Source of the DNA: Pedobacter sp. Hv1
GTDB lineage: Bacteria; Bacteroidota; Bacteroidia; Sphingobacteriales; Sphingobacteriaceae
DNA: 64,000 nt
Assembly (NCBI RefSeq): GCF_001412215.1
Contig: NZ_LLWP01000001.1
Span: 372,001-436,000, forward strand
Direction: 5' to 3'
Shown here one piece after another: positions 45,975 through 55,951 of the stretch. Every line of letters begins with the position of its first letter. Positions within the stretch are counted from its first letter, which is position 1. Made by a program: the position numbers and the translations under genes. Below the pieces are notes generated by a model that saw only the letters and a program-made list of their open reading frames with translations, did no database searches and was not told where the DNA came from.

Positions 45975-47801
45975 TTAAAATTCAAGTATAACCGCACTTG
46001 TAGCTGGCATAAATATGTTCAGACCTTCGTTTATATTATTGGTCGAAAATTTAGTTTGAGACAATAAATCTCTAAACGCAATGGCTTTATCTTCGATGTC
46101 AAAGGCTGCTAAGACGTCTTTAGGCAATTTTACTTTTAATTTGGTTTCGTTTCTGTTAAAGTTGGCCAATACCAATACCCGTTTATTTTCGGTATATCTT
46201 AAATAGGCATACACCTTATCGTTAAAGCCTTCTGCACCTTGATTGGCTTGCAACAGCTCATAAAAATTCCCTTTGGCAATGGCCTCATTACTGTTAACCA
46301 ACTGCAAAAGTTTGCTATAAAACTGGCGCAGCTTTTTTTCATCCTCATTTAATAAACCACCATCAAAAGCACCTTTATTCATCCATTTCTGGTGTTGCGG
46401 TAAACCCCAATAATCAAAAATAGACGAACGATTGTCATCGCCACCAAAACCTTCTGCCCCCAATGCGGGCTCTCCTACTTCTTGTCCGTTATAGATCATT
46501 ACAGGCCCAGACGATAAAGTTGCGGTAACCACCATAGCAGGAACAGCGTACCAAGGATTACCTGCAAAACCTTTCGAGGCAATCCGTTCTTCATCGTGGT
46601 TTTCTAAAAATCGTAACATGTGTTGTGAAAAACCATTGCTTTCTTTTTGCCAAACTGTACTGATATCTTTAACGGTGGCCTTATCTTCGGCTTTCATTAA
46701 ACGTTTGATGCCATCATAGAGTCCAACTTTATCGTATAAGAAATCGAATTTCCCATTTACCAAGAAATTCTTGTATTCATTTCTATCATAAGCTTCGCCA
46801 ATAAAAATCAACTGTGGATATTTTTTCTTCAGGTCTGAAATTGCCCAGCTCCAAAATTCTACAGGGACCATTTCTACCATATCACACCTAAAACCATCTA
46901 CGCCTTTTGACGCCCAAAAAGCTAAAATATCTCTCATCTTTTTCCAAACTGGTGGCTGCGGCACAAAATTTTTGGTGTTGTTATGTTGAATATCCAGACC
47001 ATAGTTCAATTTAATGGTTTCAAACCAGTCGTCTATTTTAGGGCTTGGACTAAATACATTGTTCCCGGTGGCCTTGGCAGGATTCTCTTCAAACCTACCG
47101 TCTTTTAATGTGCTTTTAAATCCATCGCCCCCTGGGTTATAACCTACTGGCACTACAAATTGCTGATTCGGGATGTAATAAAAATCATTTGTAGGGTCGA
47201 AACTTTTGCTCGTATTGTCATTTGCGCCCAGATCTACAACATTAGTTGGTTTAACGTCAGAATGATAAGTTCTGGCTACATGGTTAGGGATAAAATCCAT
47301 CAAAACTTTCAACCCTCTATCATGTGTTCGTTTAATTAAAGCTTCATATTCTGCCATGCGATTTTTAACATCCACAGCCAAATCTGGATCCACATCATAA
47401 TAATCTTTAATGGCATAGGGCGAACCTGCTCTTCCCTTTACAATATCAGGATCATCTGCTTTAATTCCATCTTTGGTATAATCTGTCATGGTAGCATGTT
47501 CAATTACTCCAGTATACCAAACATAGTTAACCCCCATCTTCTTCAGTTCATTTAAAGCTTTGTCGGTAATGTCGTTAAATTTTCCACTTCCATTTTCTGC
47601 TATTGAACCATAAAATTTGTTGGTATTGTTCTGATTACCAAAATGCCGCACAAGCGTTTGGTAAATGACCAATTTTTTATTTTCAATTTTCTCCGTAGTG
47701 GTTTGGTTGGGGTCTAACATTTGTAGGTTATTTTTACTTACGCAAGCAGATAAGCTCCAAACTAGAGTCATCGATAATGCTATTTTGATAACAGGTTTCA
47801 T
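45975..47801 (-). CDS. Surface GH13 alpha-amylase lipoprotein (SusG-like)
   Basis: 608 residues, lipobox Cys20 (SLSAC). A GH13 barrel with the three catalytic residues visible: Asp307 (DGFRCDMVE), Glu336 (FIGEAYD) and Asp403 (ENHDEERIA). A C-terminal beta domain ends at residue 608. It cuts starch or maltodextrin, probably on the outer face of the outer membrane. It lies after maltose phosphorylase with a 96 bp spacer containing an inverted repeat, and before the MFS carrier. Confidence 0.9.
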   Translation of the reverse strand: MKPVIKIALSMTLVWSLSACVSKNNLQMLDPNQTTTEKIENKKLVIYQTLVRHFGNQNNTNKFYGSIAENGSGKFNDITDKALNELKKMGVNYVWYTGVIEHATMTDYTKDGIKADDPDIVKGRAGSPYAIKDYYDVDPDLAVDVKNRMAEYEALIKRTHDRGLKVLMDFIPNHVARTYHSDVKPTNVVDLGANDNTSKSFDPTNDFYYIPNQQFVVPVGYNPGGDGFKSTLKDGRFEENPAKATGNNVFSPSPKIDDWFETIKLNYGLDIQHNNTKNFVPQPPVWKKMRDILAFWASKGVDGFRCDMVEMVPVEFWSWAISDLKKKYPQLIFIGEAYDRNEYKNFLVNGKFDFLYDKVGLYDGIKRLMKAEDKATVKDISTVWQKESNGFSQHMLRFLENHDEERIASKGFAGNPWYAVPAMVVTATLSSGPVMIYNGQEVGEPALGAEGFGGDDNRSSIFDYWGLPQHQKWMNKGAFDGGLLNEDEKKLRQFYSKLLQLVNSNEAIAKGNFYELLQANQGAEGFNDKVYAYLRYTENKRVLVLANFNRNETKLKVKLPKDVLAAFDIEDKAIAFRDLLSQTKFSTNNINEGLNIFMPATSAVILEF

Positions 47802-47835
47802 TAGGATATGGTTTGCTGCTCAACGGTAATGAAGT

Positions 47836-47879
47836 GATCATGAGCATGTGTTTTATTTTTAAATGGGATACTCATGATC
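47836..47879. repeat. Inverted repeat between amylase and maltose phosphorylase genes
   Basis: GATCATGAG (47836-47844) and CTCATGATC (47871-47879), a perfect 9 bp pair with a 26 nt loop and no T run. It could be an mRNA stem that protects or separates the transcript, or an operator; nothing favours one. Confidence 0.5.
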
Positions 47880-47897
47880 GTTTCAACTGTTAATGGT

Positions 47898-50207
47898 TTA
47901 AGAATGAATGGTTAAGGTTTCGTTTGCTGCCAATTGATGAGTAGTCTCAAAAATAGTGAGGGCTAAAGCCTTGTCGCTCTCATTTTTCAAAGTCACTCCA
48001 TGTCCGTCTACTTTCACGGTAACAATGGCCTGTCTGAAACCAATTTTAAAGGCATAAGACTTCCACTTTTCTGGTAAAACCGGATGAAGGTACAATTGAT
48101 CATTTTTGATACGCATCCCTCCAAAACCTTCAACCACACTTAACCAAGTACCTGCCATTGAAGTAATGTGTAAACCATCCTCGGTATCATTGTTATAATC
48201 ATCCAGATCTAAACGAGCCGTACGTAGATAAAACTCATAAGCCCGATCCAGGTCTCCCAATTTTGCCGCAATAATGGCGTGTACGCAGGGCGATAAAGAA
48301 CTTTCGTGAACGGTACGTGGCTCATAAAAATCATAGTTCCTGCGAATGGTTTCCAGATCGTAATCTTCTTCAAAGAAATAGATGCCTTGTAAAACATCTG
48401 CCTGTTTGATAAAGCACGATCTCAAAATCCTGTCCCAGCTCCATTTTTGGTTCAATGGTCTATCCGCAGCAGGTAAATCTTTAACCAAAACTTGTTCTTT
48501 GTCTAAAAACCCATCCTGTTGTAAGAAAACACCTAATTTTTCATCTTCAGGATAAAACATTTTGTCGATGATCTCTTTCCATTGTGCAGTTTCTTTCCCT
48601 TGATCGAACTTTGTTTTGTTGAAGATTTCATCTAATCTTTTCGCATCAGTTGCCTTAACGAGCTCAATAGCTTCGATGGTATATTTTAAACACCAGGTGG
48701 CAATGGTACTCGTGTACCAATTGTTGTTTACATTGTTCTCGTACTCATTTGGACCAGTAACGCCAAGCATTACATATTTTTCTTTCTCTATACTCCAGTT
48801 GATGCGTTGTGCCCAAAAACGAGCAATACCAATCAATACTTCTAAACCATATTCTCCCAAGTATTTTTGCTCGCCAGTGTAACGGATGTAATTGAAAATA
48901 GCAAAGGCAATGGCGCCATTTCTATGAATTTCTTCAAAGGTAATTTCCCACTCATTATGACACTCCTCTCCATTAATAGTTACCATTGGATACAGAGCCG
49001 CTCCATTGGCAAAACCTAGCTTTTCTGCATTTTCTATTGCTTTTTCTAGGTGTTTGTAACGGTAGATCAATAAGTTTTCTGCTACCTGTTGCGGTGCTGT
49101 GGCCAGGTAAAAAGGCAAACAATAGGCTTCAGTATCCCAATAGGTAGAACCACCATATTTTTCGCCTGTAAAGCCTTTCGGACCGATATTTAAACGGGCA
49201 TCCTCACCTGTATAAGTTTGGTGCAATTGAAAAATATTAAAACGGATGGCCTGTTGTGCTGCAACATCTCCCTCAATTACCACATCGCCATTTTGCCATT
49301 TTATGCCCCATGCTTTGGTCTGTTCATCCAAAAGCTGATCAAATCCTTTACCTACTACTCTTTTTAAAGTCGCAATGGTGGCTTTTTCTAATTCTGCTTT
49401 GGCATAATTCTCTGAAGATAGATTTACCGCATACTTATAGATCGTTGTTGCCTGATCCTTTTTTACGTCGACCGTAAATTGTTGGCCAACATATTTTTCT
49501 TTGCATACAAAAACTGGTGCTAATGCCAAATCTTTACGATCTTGAGCAATCGTTGTGTGCATAGCTGAACTTACCCAAAAAGCAGTTTTTTTGGTTTCCA
49601 TATTCAGCAAAGCAAAATTGCCTTCTTGTTTGGCACTCACTTCGTTCCAAAACTTTTCGTCGTAATTAGAATCCTGGTTTTTAATGTCTCCATCTAAACT
49701 GGCTTCTATTTCAATTTTGCCTTCAAAATTATGGGGTGTGATGGTATAGCTAATGGCTCCGGCTTCATCATCAACAATGCTGCAAAAACGAACAGATTCA
49801 ACTCCGAGAACGTTCCCGCTCTTAAGTTCAACAACAAATTTTCGGGTCAATGTCCCCTGCTGCATATCGAGTACACGACTAAAATCCAACACTTTACAAG
49901 CATTCAGATCTAACACTTCACCATTTACCACAACATTAATTCCAATCCAGTTGGTGGCATTCAATATTTTGGCAAAATACTCTGGATAACCATTTTTCCA
50001 CCACCCCACTCGGGTTTTATCTGGATAATACACTCCAGCCACATAATTGCCCAGCAAGGTTTCGCCAGTATAGGTTTCTTCAAAGTTGGCACGTTGGCCC
50101 ATTCGGCCGTTGCCCAAGCTAAATATACTTTCAGAGATCTTGTTCAAGTGTGGATCAAATCCTTCTTCGATAATCTGCCACTCGTGATGTTTGATATAGT
50201 TCTTCAT
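47898..50207 (-). CDS. mapA: Maltose phosphorylase (GH65)
   Basis: 769 residues, standard length, cytoplasmic. It splits maltose with phosphate to glucose and beta-glucose-1-phosphate. The acid Glu488 lies in VTGPNEYENNV, and WDTEAYCLPF (357-366) and HNEWEITFEEIHRNG (417-431) are typical of GH65 enzymes acting on maltose. It lies 6 bp after pgmB, the enzyme that uses its product. Kojibiose or trehalose phosphorylase are alternatives, but the pgmB and amylase neighbours favour maltose. Confidence 0.93.
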   Translation of the reverse strand: MKNYIKHHEWQIIEEGFDPHLNKISESIFSLGNGRMGQRANFEETYTGETLLGNYVAGVYYPDKTRVGWWKNGYPEYFAKILNATNWIGINVVVNGEVLDLNACKVLDFSRVLDMQQGTLTRKFVVELKSGNVLGVESVRFCSIVDDEAGAISYTITPHNFEGKIEIEASLDGDIKNQDSNYDEKFWNEVSAKQEGNFALLNMETKKTAFWVSSAMHTTIAQDRKDLALAPVFVCKEKYVGQQFTVDVKKDQATTIYKYAVNLSSENYAKAELEKATIATLKRVVGKGFDQLLDEQTKAWGIKWQNGDVVIEGDVAAQQAIRFNIFQLHQTYTGEDARLNIGPKGFTGEKYGGSTYWDTEAYCLPFYLATAPQQVAENLLIYRYKHLEKAIENAEKLGFANGAALYPMVTINGEECHNEWEITFEEIHRNGAIAFAIFNYIRYTGEQKYLGEYGLEVLIGIARFWAQRINWSIEKEKYVMLGVTGPNEYENNVNNNWYTSTIATWCLKYTIEAIELVKATDAKRLDEIFNKTKFDQGKETAQWKEIIDKMFYPEDEKLGVFLQQDGFLDKEQVLVKDLPAADRPLNQKWSWDRILRSCFIKQADVLQGIYFFEEDYDLETIRRNYDFYEPRTVHESSLSPCVHAIIAAKLGDLDRAYEFYLRTARLDLDDYNNDTEDGLHITSMAGTWLSVVEGFGGMRIKNDQLYLHPVLPEKWKSYAFKIGFRQAIVTVKVDGHGVTLKNESDKALALTIFETTHQLAANETLTIHS

Positions 50208-50213
50208 TCTCGA

Positions 50214-50864
50214 TTATAAATTCTCCAATTTTTCAATAGTCATTTCATATAGTCCAGGCACTACTAAATCTGCCTCTTTTAAAACAGTTGCATTGCCTAT
50301 GCCCACTGTTTTCATGTATCCTGCTTTAGCAGCTTGTACCCCCGCAATGGCATCTTCAAATACTACACATGCACTGGGTTCAACATTCAGCTCTGCTGCT
50401 CCAACCAAAAAAACCTCTGGATCGGGTTTAGATTTGGTGACTTTATTTCCATCTACCAAGGCATCAAACAGGTGTGTTAGGCCAATTTGATTCAATATAG
50501 TTTCTGAGTTTTTACTCGCCGACCCTAAGGCAGTTAAATAATGATTGGCCTTTACCAATTCTAAAAACTCTTTTGCACCCGGCAAAATCTCTTTAGGGGT
50601 CATCTTAGTAATCATTTCAACATACCAGGTATTTTTTAAACTAGCGAGCTCCTGCATCTCTTCTTCAGTTTTACTAACAGCACCCCAATTTAATATAATT
50701 TTTAGAGACTCTATTCTGCTAATGCCTTTTAATTCTTCATTTTGTTCTTCTGTAAAATCAAATCCCAATTGGTTGGCCAATCTTCGCCATGCTTTATAGT
50801 GGTACACCGCCGTGTCTACGATAACGCCATCAAGATCAAAAATACATGCTTTTAGGTTAGACAT
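50214..50864 (-). CDS. pgmB: Beta-phosphoglucomutase (HAD family)
   Basis: 216 residues. It converts beta-glucose-1-phosphate to glucose-6-phosphate. The nucleophile and acid-base pair are Asp10 and Asp12 in ACIFDLDGVIVDTA, and the cap domain contains GISRIESLKIIL. LGSASKNSETIL and VVFEDAIAGVQAAKAG are HAD motifs 2 and 4. It lies between the neopullulanase (5 bp) and maltose phosphorylase (6 bp), a classic functional pair. Confidence 0.95.
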   Translation of the reverse strand: MSNLKACIFDLDGVIVDTAVYHYKAWRRLANQLGFDFTEEQNEELKGISRIESLKIILNWGAVSKTEEEMQELASLKNTWYVEMITKMTPKEILPGAKEFLELVKANHYLTALGSASKNSETILNQIGLTHLFDALVDGNKVTKSKPDPEVFLVGAAELNVEPSACVVFEDAIAGVQAAKAGYMKTVGIGNATVLKEADLVVPGLYEMTIEKLENL

Positions 50865-50869
50865 ATTAT

Positions 50870-52711
50870 TTATTGTAGTTCAAATATATAAGTTGTTTTG
50901 GCAGCTAACTGCAATTTGTTGAGCGGTAGTTGCTCATCTGTAACGATATTTAGGCCTGTTTTGTATTTGCCAATCCTTTCTTCAAAACGTGCTGTTGTCA
51001 ATTCTTCTGCTTGCTCGTTGGTATTCATCACTACCATTACCGTTTTTTGGGCATTGTATCTAAAATACACATAAATACCCTTTTCTGGTACAAATTGCAT
51101 CAGTTTACCAGTTTGCAAAACTGCATTGTTTTTTCGGTAATTTGCTAATTTTTTCACAAAGTTGAAAGCTTCGTTTTCTTTTTCGGTTCTTCCGCCCGGT
51201 GTAAATTTATTGGTTTGATCTCCTGCCCAGCCCCCAGGAAAATCCTCTCGTACCTTACCATCTGGATTGGCATAGTTTTTCATTAAGATTTCTGTACCAT
51301 AATACATTTGTGGTATACCACGTAAAGAAAACAATAAAATAATACCCGATTTGTATTTATTAAAATCCTCTCTTATTTCCGAGTAGAACCTACTCACATC
51401 ATGGTTATCTAAAAACAATACATTGCGTGTAGGGTCTTTGTATTGGTAATCGCTTGCCAAAACCGTATACAGTCTATTTACACCATCTGTCCAGCCAAAT
51501 TTCCCATTCAGGGTCTCATTAATAGCAAAATAGGTTTGAAAGTCTGTTACGCCTTGTAAACCTGTATCAAAATGTTGGTTAACGGTATTGCCTGCTGTAA
51601 AGAATACCTGATTAGCGGTTCCATTTACCCAAGTTTCGCCAAAAAAGGTAAATTTTGGAAATTCGGCAGTAATGGCCTTTGCCCATTCGGCCATAAATAC
51701 CTTATCATTATAGGCATAGGTATCTAATCGAAATCCGTCTAAACCTGCATATTCTACCCACCAGATATGGCTTTGGGTAATGTACTTTTTAACCAATGGG
51801 TTTTGCTGGTCCACATCAGGCATGTGACGATCGAACCAACCATCAGTCATTAATTTTTTATCTGCACTGGCTGCATAAGGATCAAACAAGGTCTGATCTT
51901 TATAAGTAGTGCCTGTGTATTTTGGCCATTGATGGAACCAGTTTTTGGCTGGTGGATCTAAATATAAAAAATGTTGGTCTCCGATATGGTTGTGTACCAA
52001 ATCTTTGATCATTTTCATTCCACGCTTGTGGCATTCATCGACCAATTTTTTATACAATGCATTGTTACCAAACCGACGATCGATCTGATAATTTTCTGTA
52101 TTGGCATAACCATGGTAAGAAGTTTTATACTCATCATTTTCCAATACTGGATTTAACCAAAGTGTAGTTACACCCAGTTCTTGCAAATAAGGTAACTTAT
52201 TGATTATACCTTGCAGATCGCCCCCATGACGGTAAAAGATGGAATCTCTGCTAAAGGTTTTGTCTTTCATGCCCGCAATCCGATCATTGCTTTCATCGCC
52301 ATTGGCAAAACGGTCTGGCATAATTAAATAAATAAAGTCTTTATCGGTTACTCCTTGCGTTTGATTGGTTCGCTTTTTCAATTCGTAAGGATAATTGATG
52401 GTTTTTTCTCCCACTTGGGTAAAAATCAAATTGAATTTACCAGGTTTAGTGGCCGGCGAAATCTGAAGGTTAACAAATAGATAGTTTGGATTATCTACCT
52501 TTTGTATATTGATCAATTTAACACCAGCATAGCTTAAACTGACCTTTTTATTTGCAATCTGATGGCCATGAACCAACAATTGCAAAGAAGTATCTTTAAA
52601 ACCAACCCACCAATTTAAAGGTTCTATTCTTTCTATTGCTGGCTGTTGGGCAAATAGAAATTGGCTTTGTACGAAAAAAATTAAGACTAAAAAAAATAGG
52701 TTCCTTCTCAT
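50870..52711 (-). CDS. susA: Periplasmic neopullulanase/cyclomaltodextrinase (GH13, SusA-like)
   Basis: 613 residues. Signal peptide (1-22, QFLFAQ), an N-terminal cyclomaltodextrinase domain (about 25-115), then a GH13 barrel: Asp330 (DGFRLDTYAYN), Glu359 (FFGETW), Asp438 (LDNHDVSRF). A C-terminal beta domain completes it. It cuts maltodextrins and cyclodextrins in the periplasm into maltose-sized products for the transporter. It heads the catabolic operon with pgmB and maltose phosphorylase. Confidence 0.94.
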   Translation of the reverse strand: MRRNLFFLVLIFFVQSQFLFAQQPAIERIEPLNWWVGFKDTSLQLLVHGHQIANKKVSLSYAGVKLINIQKVDNPNYLFVNLQISPATKPGKFNLIFTQVGEKTINYPYELKKRTNQTQGVTDKDFIYLIMPDRFANGDESNDRIAGMKDKTFSRDSIFYRHGGDLQGIINKLPYLQELGVTTLWLNPVLENDEYKTSYHGYANTENYQIDRRFGNNALYKKLVDECHKRGMKMIKDLVHNHIGDQHFLYLDPPAKNWFHQWPKYTGTTYKDQTLFDPYAASADKKLMTDGWFDRHMPDVDQQNPLVKKYITQSHIWWVEYAGLDGFRLDTYAYNDKVFMAEWAKAITAEFPKFTFFGETWVNGTANQVFFTAGNTVNQHFDTGLQGVTDFQTYFAINETLNGKFGWTDGVNRLYTVLASDYQYKDPTRNVLFLDNHDVSRFYSEIREDFNKYKSGIILLFSLRGIPQMYYGTEILMKNYANPDGKVREDFPGGWAGDQTNKFTPGGRTEKENEAFNFVKKLANYRKNNAVLQTGKLMQFVPEKGIYVYFRYNAQKTVMVVMNTNEQAEELTTARFEERIGKYKTGLNIVTDEQLPLNKLQLAAKTTYIFELQ

Positions 52712-52794
52712 TAACAGATTATTGATGCATTAGCTAAAGTGTTAATTTTTAAATTAAAAGCAAAAGATTTCATAAAATAAAGCCTTCAAACAAA

Positions 52795-52825
52795 AAAAGC
52801 TCCCCAATTACGGAGAGCTTTTCTT
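52795..52825 (-). terminator. Terminator of the TonB-dependent receptor gene
   Basis: On the reverse strand, AAAAGCTC..GAGCTTTT arms (AGAGCTTTT at about 52814-52822) enclose a short loop and are followed by a T run (A run on the forward strand near 52792). It separates the receptor gene from susA. Confidence 0.7.
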
Positions 52826-52839
52826 TAAATTATAAACTA

Positions 52840-55764
52840 CTATGGATTATATGTAAATCCGATATAGTAAAGCGCACCTACTTGAGGGTTACCATATGAA
52901 GTGATGTAATATTTGTTCAAGATATTAGAACCACCCAATTTAACAACAGCTTTAACTGAAGGCACTTTTAAGTTAATTTGAGCATCAAAAGTTGAGAAAG
53001 CAGGAACCGTTCCTGAAGCAAAAGTAGAGTTCCAATAGAACTCATCTTGCCAGCGGTACTGCACATTAAAACCAAAGTTTTTAACAATTTCTCTACTGCC
53101 CACACCTGCATTAAATCTCCACTCAGGTGTGTTAAAGTTATTGTCAAAGTTTGCAGGTAAATCACTCAATTTATTATATGAAGTATTTCCATTGAAATTA
53201 AATTTACCTACTTGATAATCTAATCCGAATGCACCACCATAAGATTTAACTTTACCAGCAATGTTTACTGGAACAGTAAATTTAACAGGGGCTGTAGTTG
53301 GGTTTTGGAACAACTCAACACCTCCGATAAAATCTTCATAGATATTATAATAGGCATAAGCATCAATCAACAAACTTTTTGTAGCCAAGCCTTTGTAACC
53401 TAACTCAAATGATTGTACACTTTCTGGACGAAGACCACCAGCATCAAAAGTATAAGATTGTAATAATCCTGGATTTGGTGCACCTGCAGCAACTGAAGCT
53501 AAGAAAGCTCTGTAACTATTTGATGTAACACCTTTAGTGGTATTTAAACCATATTTATCGATTGATTCTGGTAAACCACCAATCAAACGTGTAGTACCAC
53601 CAGCCACAGCTAAATCAATATACTGATCTTGTGTAGTTGGATTACGGTAACCCGTTTGATAAGACATCCTGATGTTATTGTTTGGAGCAACTGTCCATAC
53701 ACCAGTTACACGTGGGGTAAGTCTACCTTCAAAGTTTTTACTTTTATCGTAGCGACCTGCAACTGTTAATTTAAATTTCTCTCCGAATTTTTTACCCAAT
53801 TGTGCAAAAGCTCCGTATTCGCTAATGATGATATCACGGTTTGCATCATCAAAGATGGTTCCATCAGAATGCAAGAAATAATCGCGATAAGAAGCACCAA
53901 CTTGAAGCTCTACTACATTATTTAATGCATTAGAAAAGTTGTACATCCCTTCGTAGTGGTATAAATTGGTTTTATCATTAAACTTAGCTCCGTTTTGTGG
54001 ACCAATAGTTTTAGCAGTAATTGCTGCTTTAGCAGTTTCGTAACCAGGAGTACCAGGTACTAAACGACCAATATCAGCTTGCGATCTGGCAAAAGCCTGA
54101 GCTGCAGCATCGGTCTGTCCGCTTGATCTAGCACCAATATAGTTGCCAATGTATTGCGCATACCAGCCTGTTAAACCACCAGATGGTTTCCAAGCTTCAT
54201 TGATAAATGTACCCAAAATAGTTGCGTTATAAGCTTCGCCTGAACGCTCTTGTGTGGTGTAGCCTCTTAAAAAGAAGTCTTGACCTTTTAATTCTAATTT
54301 GTACTGTCCAATTTTAAAATTTCTTAACGAATAACGATCTGTACCTGTGTAAACCGAAGTACCAGTTCCCCAATTTGCTTGTGCAATGGCTTCAATCGTA
54401 TTGCTAAACTTGTAATGTAATGAAGTTGAAGTTTTTAATGATTTGGTATCATAATCTACCAAGTCAGACTCTGCATAACCAGTTCTAGATACAAATTGGT
54501 TTGGTAATAATCCTGGCACTCTTAATCCAACATAAAAAGGCATATAACTTTGAATTGTTGGTCTTAAGGCAGCAGGGAAAAGGCCTAAAGCAGCTGCTTG
54601 TTGAGCAGCAGTTGGCGCAGCACCATTGGCCACACCTAAAGCCGTAAACGCACCATTTAAAGAGGTTTGGATATTTGGAATTGCACCACCACTGGCTGCA
54701 TTAACCCCAGCAATAATCCCAGCGTTTAACGATTGGGTTACGTTGATCATGTTTTGGCTAACTTCGTCACCATATACGTTAATCCCATCATAGTTCGGGT
54801 CACTGCTTCTATCTCCACTTTTCAACTGACGAGAAGTTCTGTCGAAATTTCTGGTATCTGTAGCTGCCCAATCTTTAGCTTGTAAAAAGCCAAATGAGGT
54901 TTTGATCCCGAATTTATTGTTCCAAGATTTTGCTAAACGCAAATCGAATTGTTTAAATTCTCTTACACCTTGGTTCGTATTGTTATCGTCAACATGGTTG
55001 ATACCACCTTTGTAGCTAAAACTAACACCTTGGTATTGGAAAGGATTTTTAGAAGTCATTAATAAAGTACCATTGATACCACCCGCACCATATAAGGCAG
55101 AAGCAGCACCTGGTAATAACTCCACATTATCTACATCAAGTTCTGATAAACCTACAATATTACCTACTGAGAAATTTAAACCAGGAGCCTGATTATCCAT
55201 TCCATCAATATATTGGTTAAAACGAGTATTGCCATTGGCGTTAAAACCACGTGTATTTACAGATTTAAAGGTTAAACTTTGTGTGCTCATTTCAACCCCT
55301 TTTAAATTATTAAGGGCATCGTAAAATGAAGGAGCAGGAAGTTCTTTTAAAGCTGAAGAACTGATACGCTCTACAGAAACCGGCGACTCAAGAATACGCT
55401 CTGGCGTTCTTGAAGCAGATACAACAACCTCTTGACCTAAAATAGCAGTTGCTTCTAATTCGAAAGTAATATTAGCTGTTGCACTTGTTATTTCTCTTTC
55501 TACCGACGCAAAGCCAATGTAAGAAGCAACTAATGTGAAAGGGGCTTTTTCAGTAGTTGAAAAAGAAAATTGACCTTTTAAATCTGTTGATGAACCTATT
55601 GTTTTCCCTTTAATAACAACACTTACGCCCGGGATTGGCTCTTTAGTTAGTTTATCTGTAACAGAACCACTAACCACTATGCTCTGCGCATGCACTGCAA
55701 CACCAGTTGCAAAAAGCATAAAAAGCAAAAAGATGATTTTTGTAAAGATTTTGTTCATACTCAA
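52840..55764 (-). CDS. TonB-dependent receptor, carboxypeptidase-regulatory-type N-terminus
   Basis: 974 residues. Signal peptide (1-26, VHAQ), a CarboxypepD_reg-like domain (about 30-110, VSGSVTDKLTKEPIPGV), a plug (about 120-235, VVVSASRTPERILESP), and a long barrel ending GALYYIGFTYNP. It lacks the SusC-type DEVIVVGYG box and has no SusD neighbour, so it is a stand-alone receptor. Position next to the maltodextrin enzymes suggests an additional sugar importer; an iron-chelate role cannot be excluded. A Met two residues in (55758) is an alternative start. Confidence 0.88.
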   Translation of the reverse strand: MSMNKIFTKIIFLLFMLFATGVAVHAQSIVVSGSVTDKLTKEPIPGVSVVIKGKTIGSSTDLKGQFSFSTTEKAPFTLVASYIGFASVEREITSATANITFELEATAILGQEVVVSASRTPERILESPVSVERISSSALKELPAPSFYDALNNLKGVEMSTQSLTFKSVNTRGFNANGNTRFNQYIDGMDNQAPGLNFSVGNIVGLSELDVDNVELLPGAASALYGAGGINGTLLMTSKNPFQYQGVSFSYKGGINHVDDNNTNQGVREFKQFDLRLAKSWNNKFGIKTSFGFLQAKDWAATDTRNFDRTSRQLKSGDRSSDPNYDGINVYGDEVSQNMINVTQSLNAGIIAGVNAASGGAIPNIQTSLNGAFTALGVANGAAPTAAQQAAALGLFPAALRPTIQSYMPFYVGLRVPGLLPNQFVSRTGYAESDLVDYDTKSLKTSTSLHYKFSNTIEAIAQANWGTGTSVYTGTDRYSLRNFKIGQYKLELKGQDFFLRGYTTQERSGEAYNATILGTFINEAWKPSGGLTGWYAQYIGNYIGARSSGQTDAAAQAFARSQADIGRLVPGTPGYETAKAAITAKTIGPQNGAKFNDKTNLYHYEGMYNFSNALNNVVELQVGASYRDYFLHSDGTIFDDANRDIIISEYGAFAQLGKKFGEKFKLTVAGRYDKSKNFEGRLTPRVTGVWTVAPNNNIRMSYQTGYRNPTTQDQYIDLAVAGGTTRLIGGLPESIDKYGLNTTKGVTSNSYRAFLASVAAGAPNPGLLQSYTFDAGGLRPESVQSFELGYKGLATKSLLIDAYAYYNIYEDFIGGVELFQNPTTAPVKFTVPVNIAGKVKSYGGAFGLDYQVGKFNFNGNTSYNKLSDLPANFDNNFNTPEWRFNAGVGSREIVKNFGFNVQYRWQDEFYWNSTFASGTVPAFSTFDAQINLKVPSVKAVVKLGGSNILNKYYITSYGNPQVGALYYIGFTYNP

Positions 55765-55951
55765 GTAGTTTATATTTGTTTATTTACTATAAACTTAATA
55801 CAAATTTCTTTACTAACAAATTCTATTTGGCAGAAAATTTATTTTACAAAATCTAATTTGATTGGATTTCAATTCATTTTTATAGTAAATTGCAGAACAT
55901 GTTTCTGTAACGAAATAGATAATCGACCAATTAAACCTATAAATCAAACTA

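Noticed and set aside
49809..49818. AACGTTCCCG inside the maltose phosphorylase gene, matching half of the LacI-type operator
   Set aside because: It is only a 10 bp match within coding sequence, the left half does not match, and one such match by chance is plausible in 64 kb.
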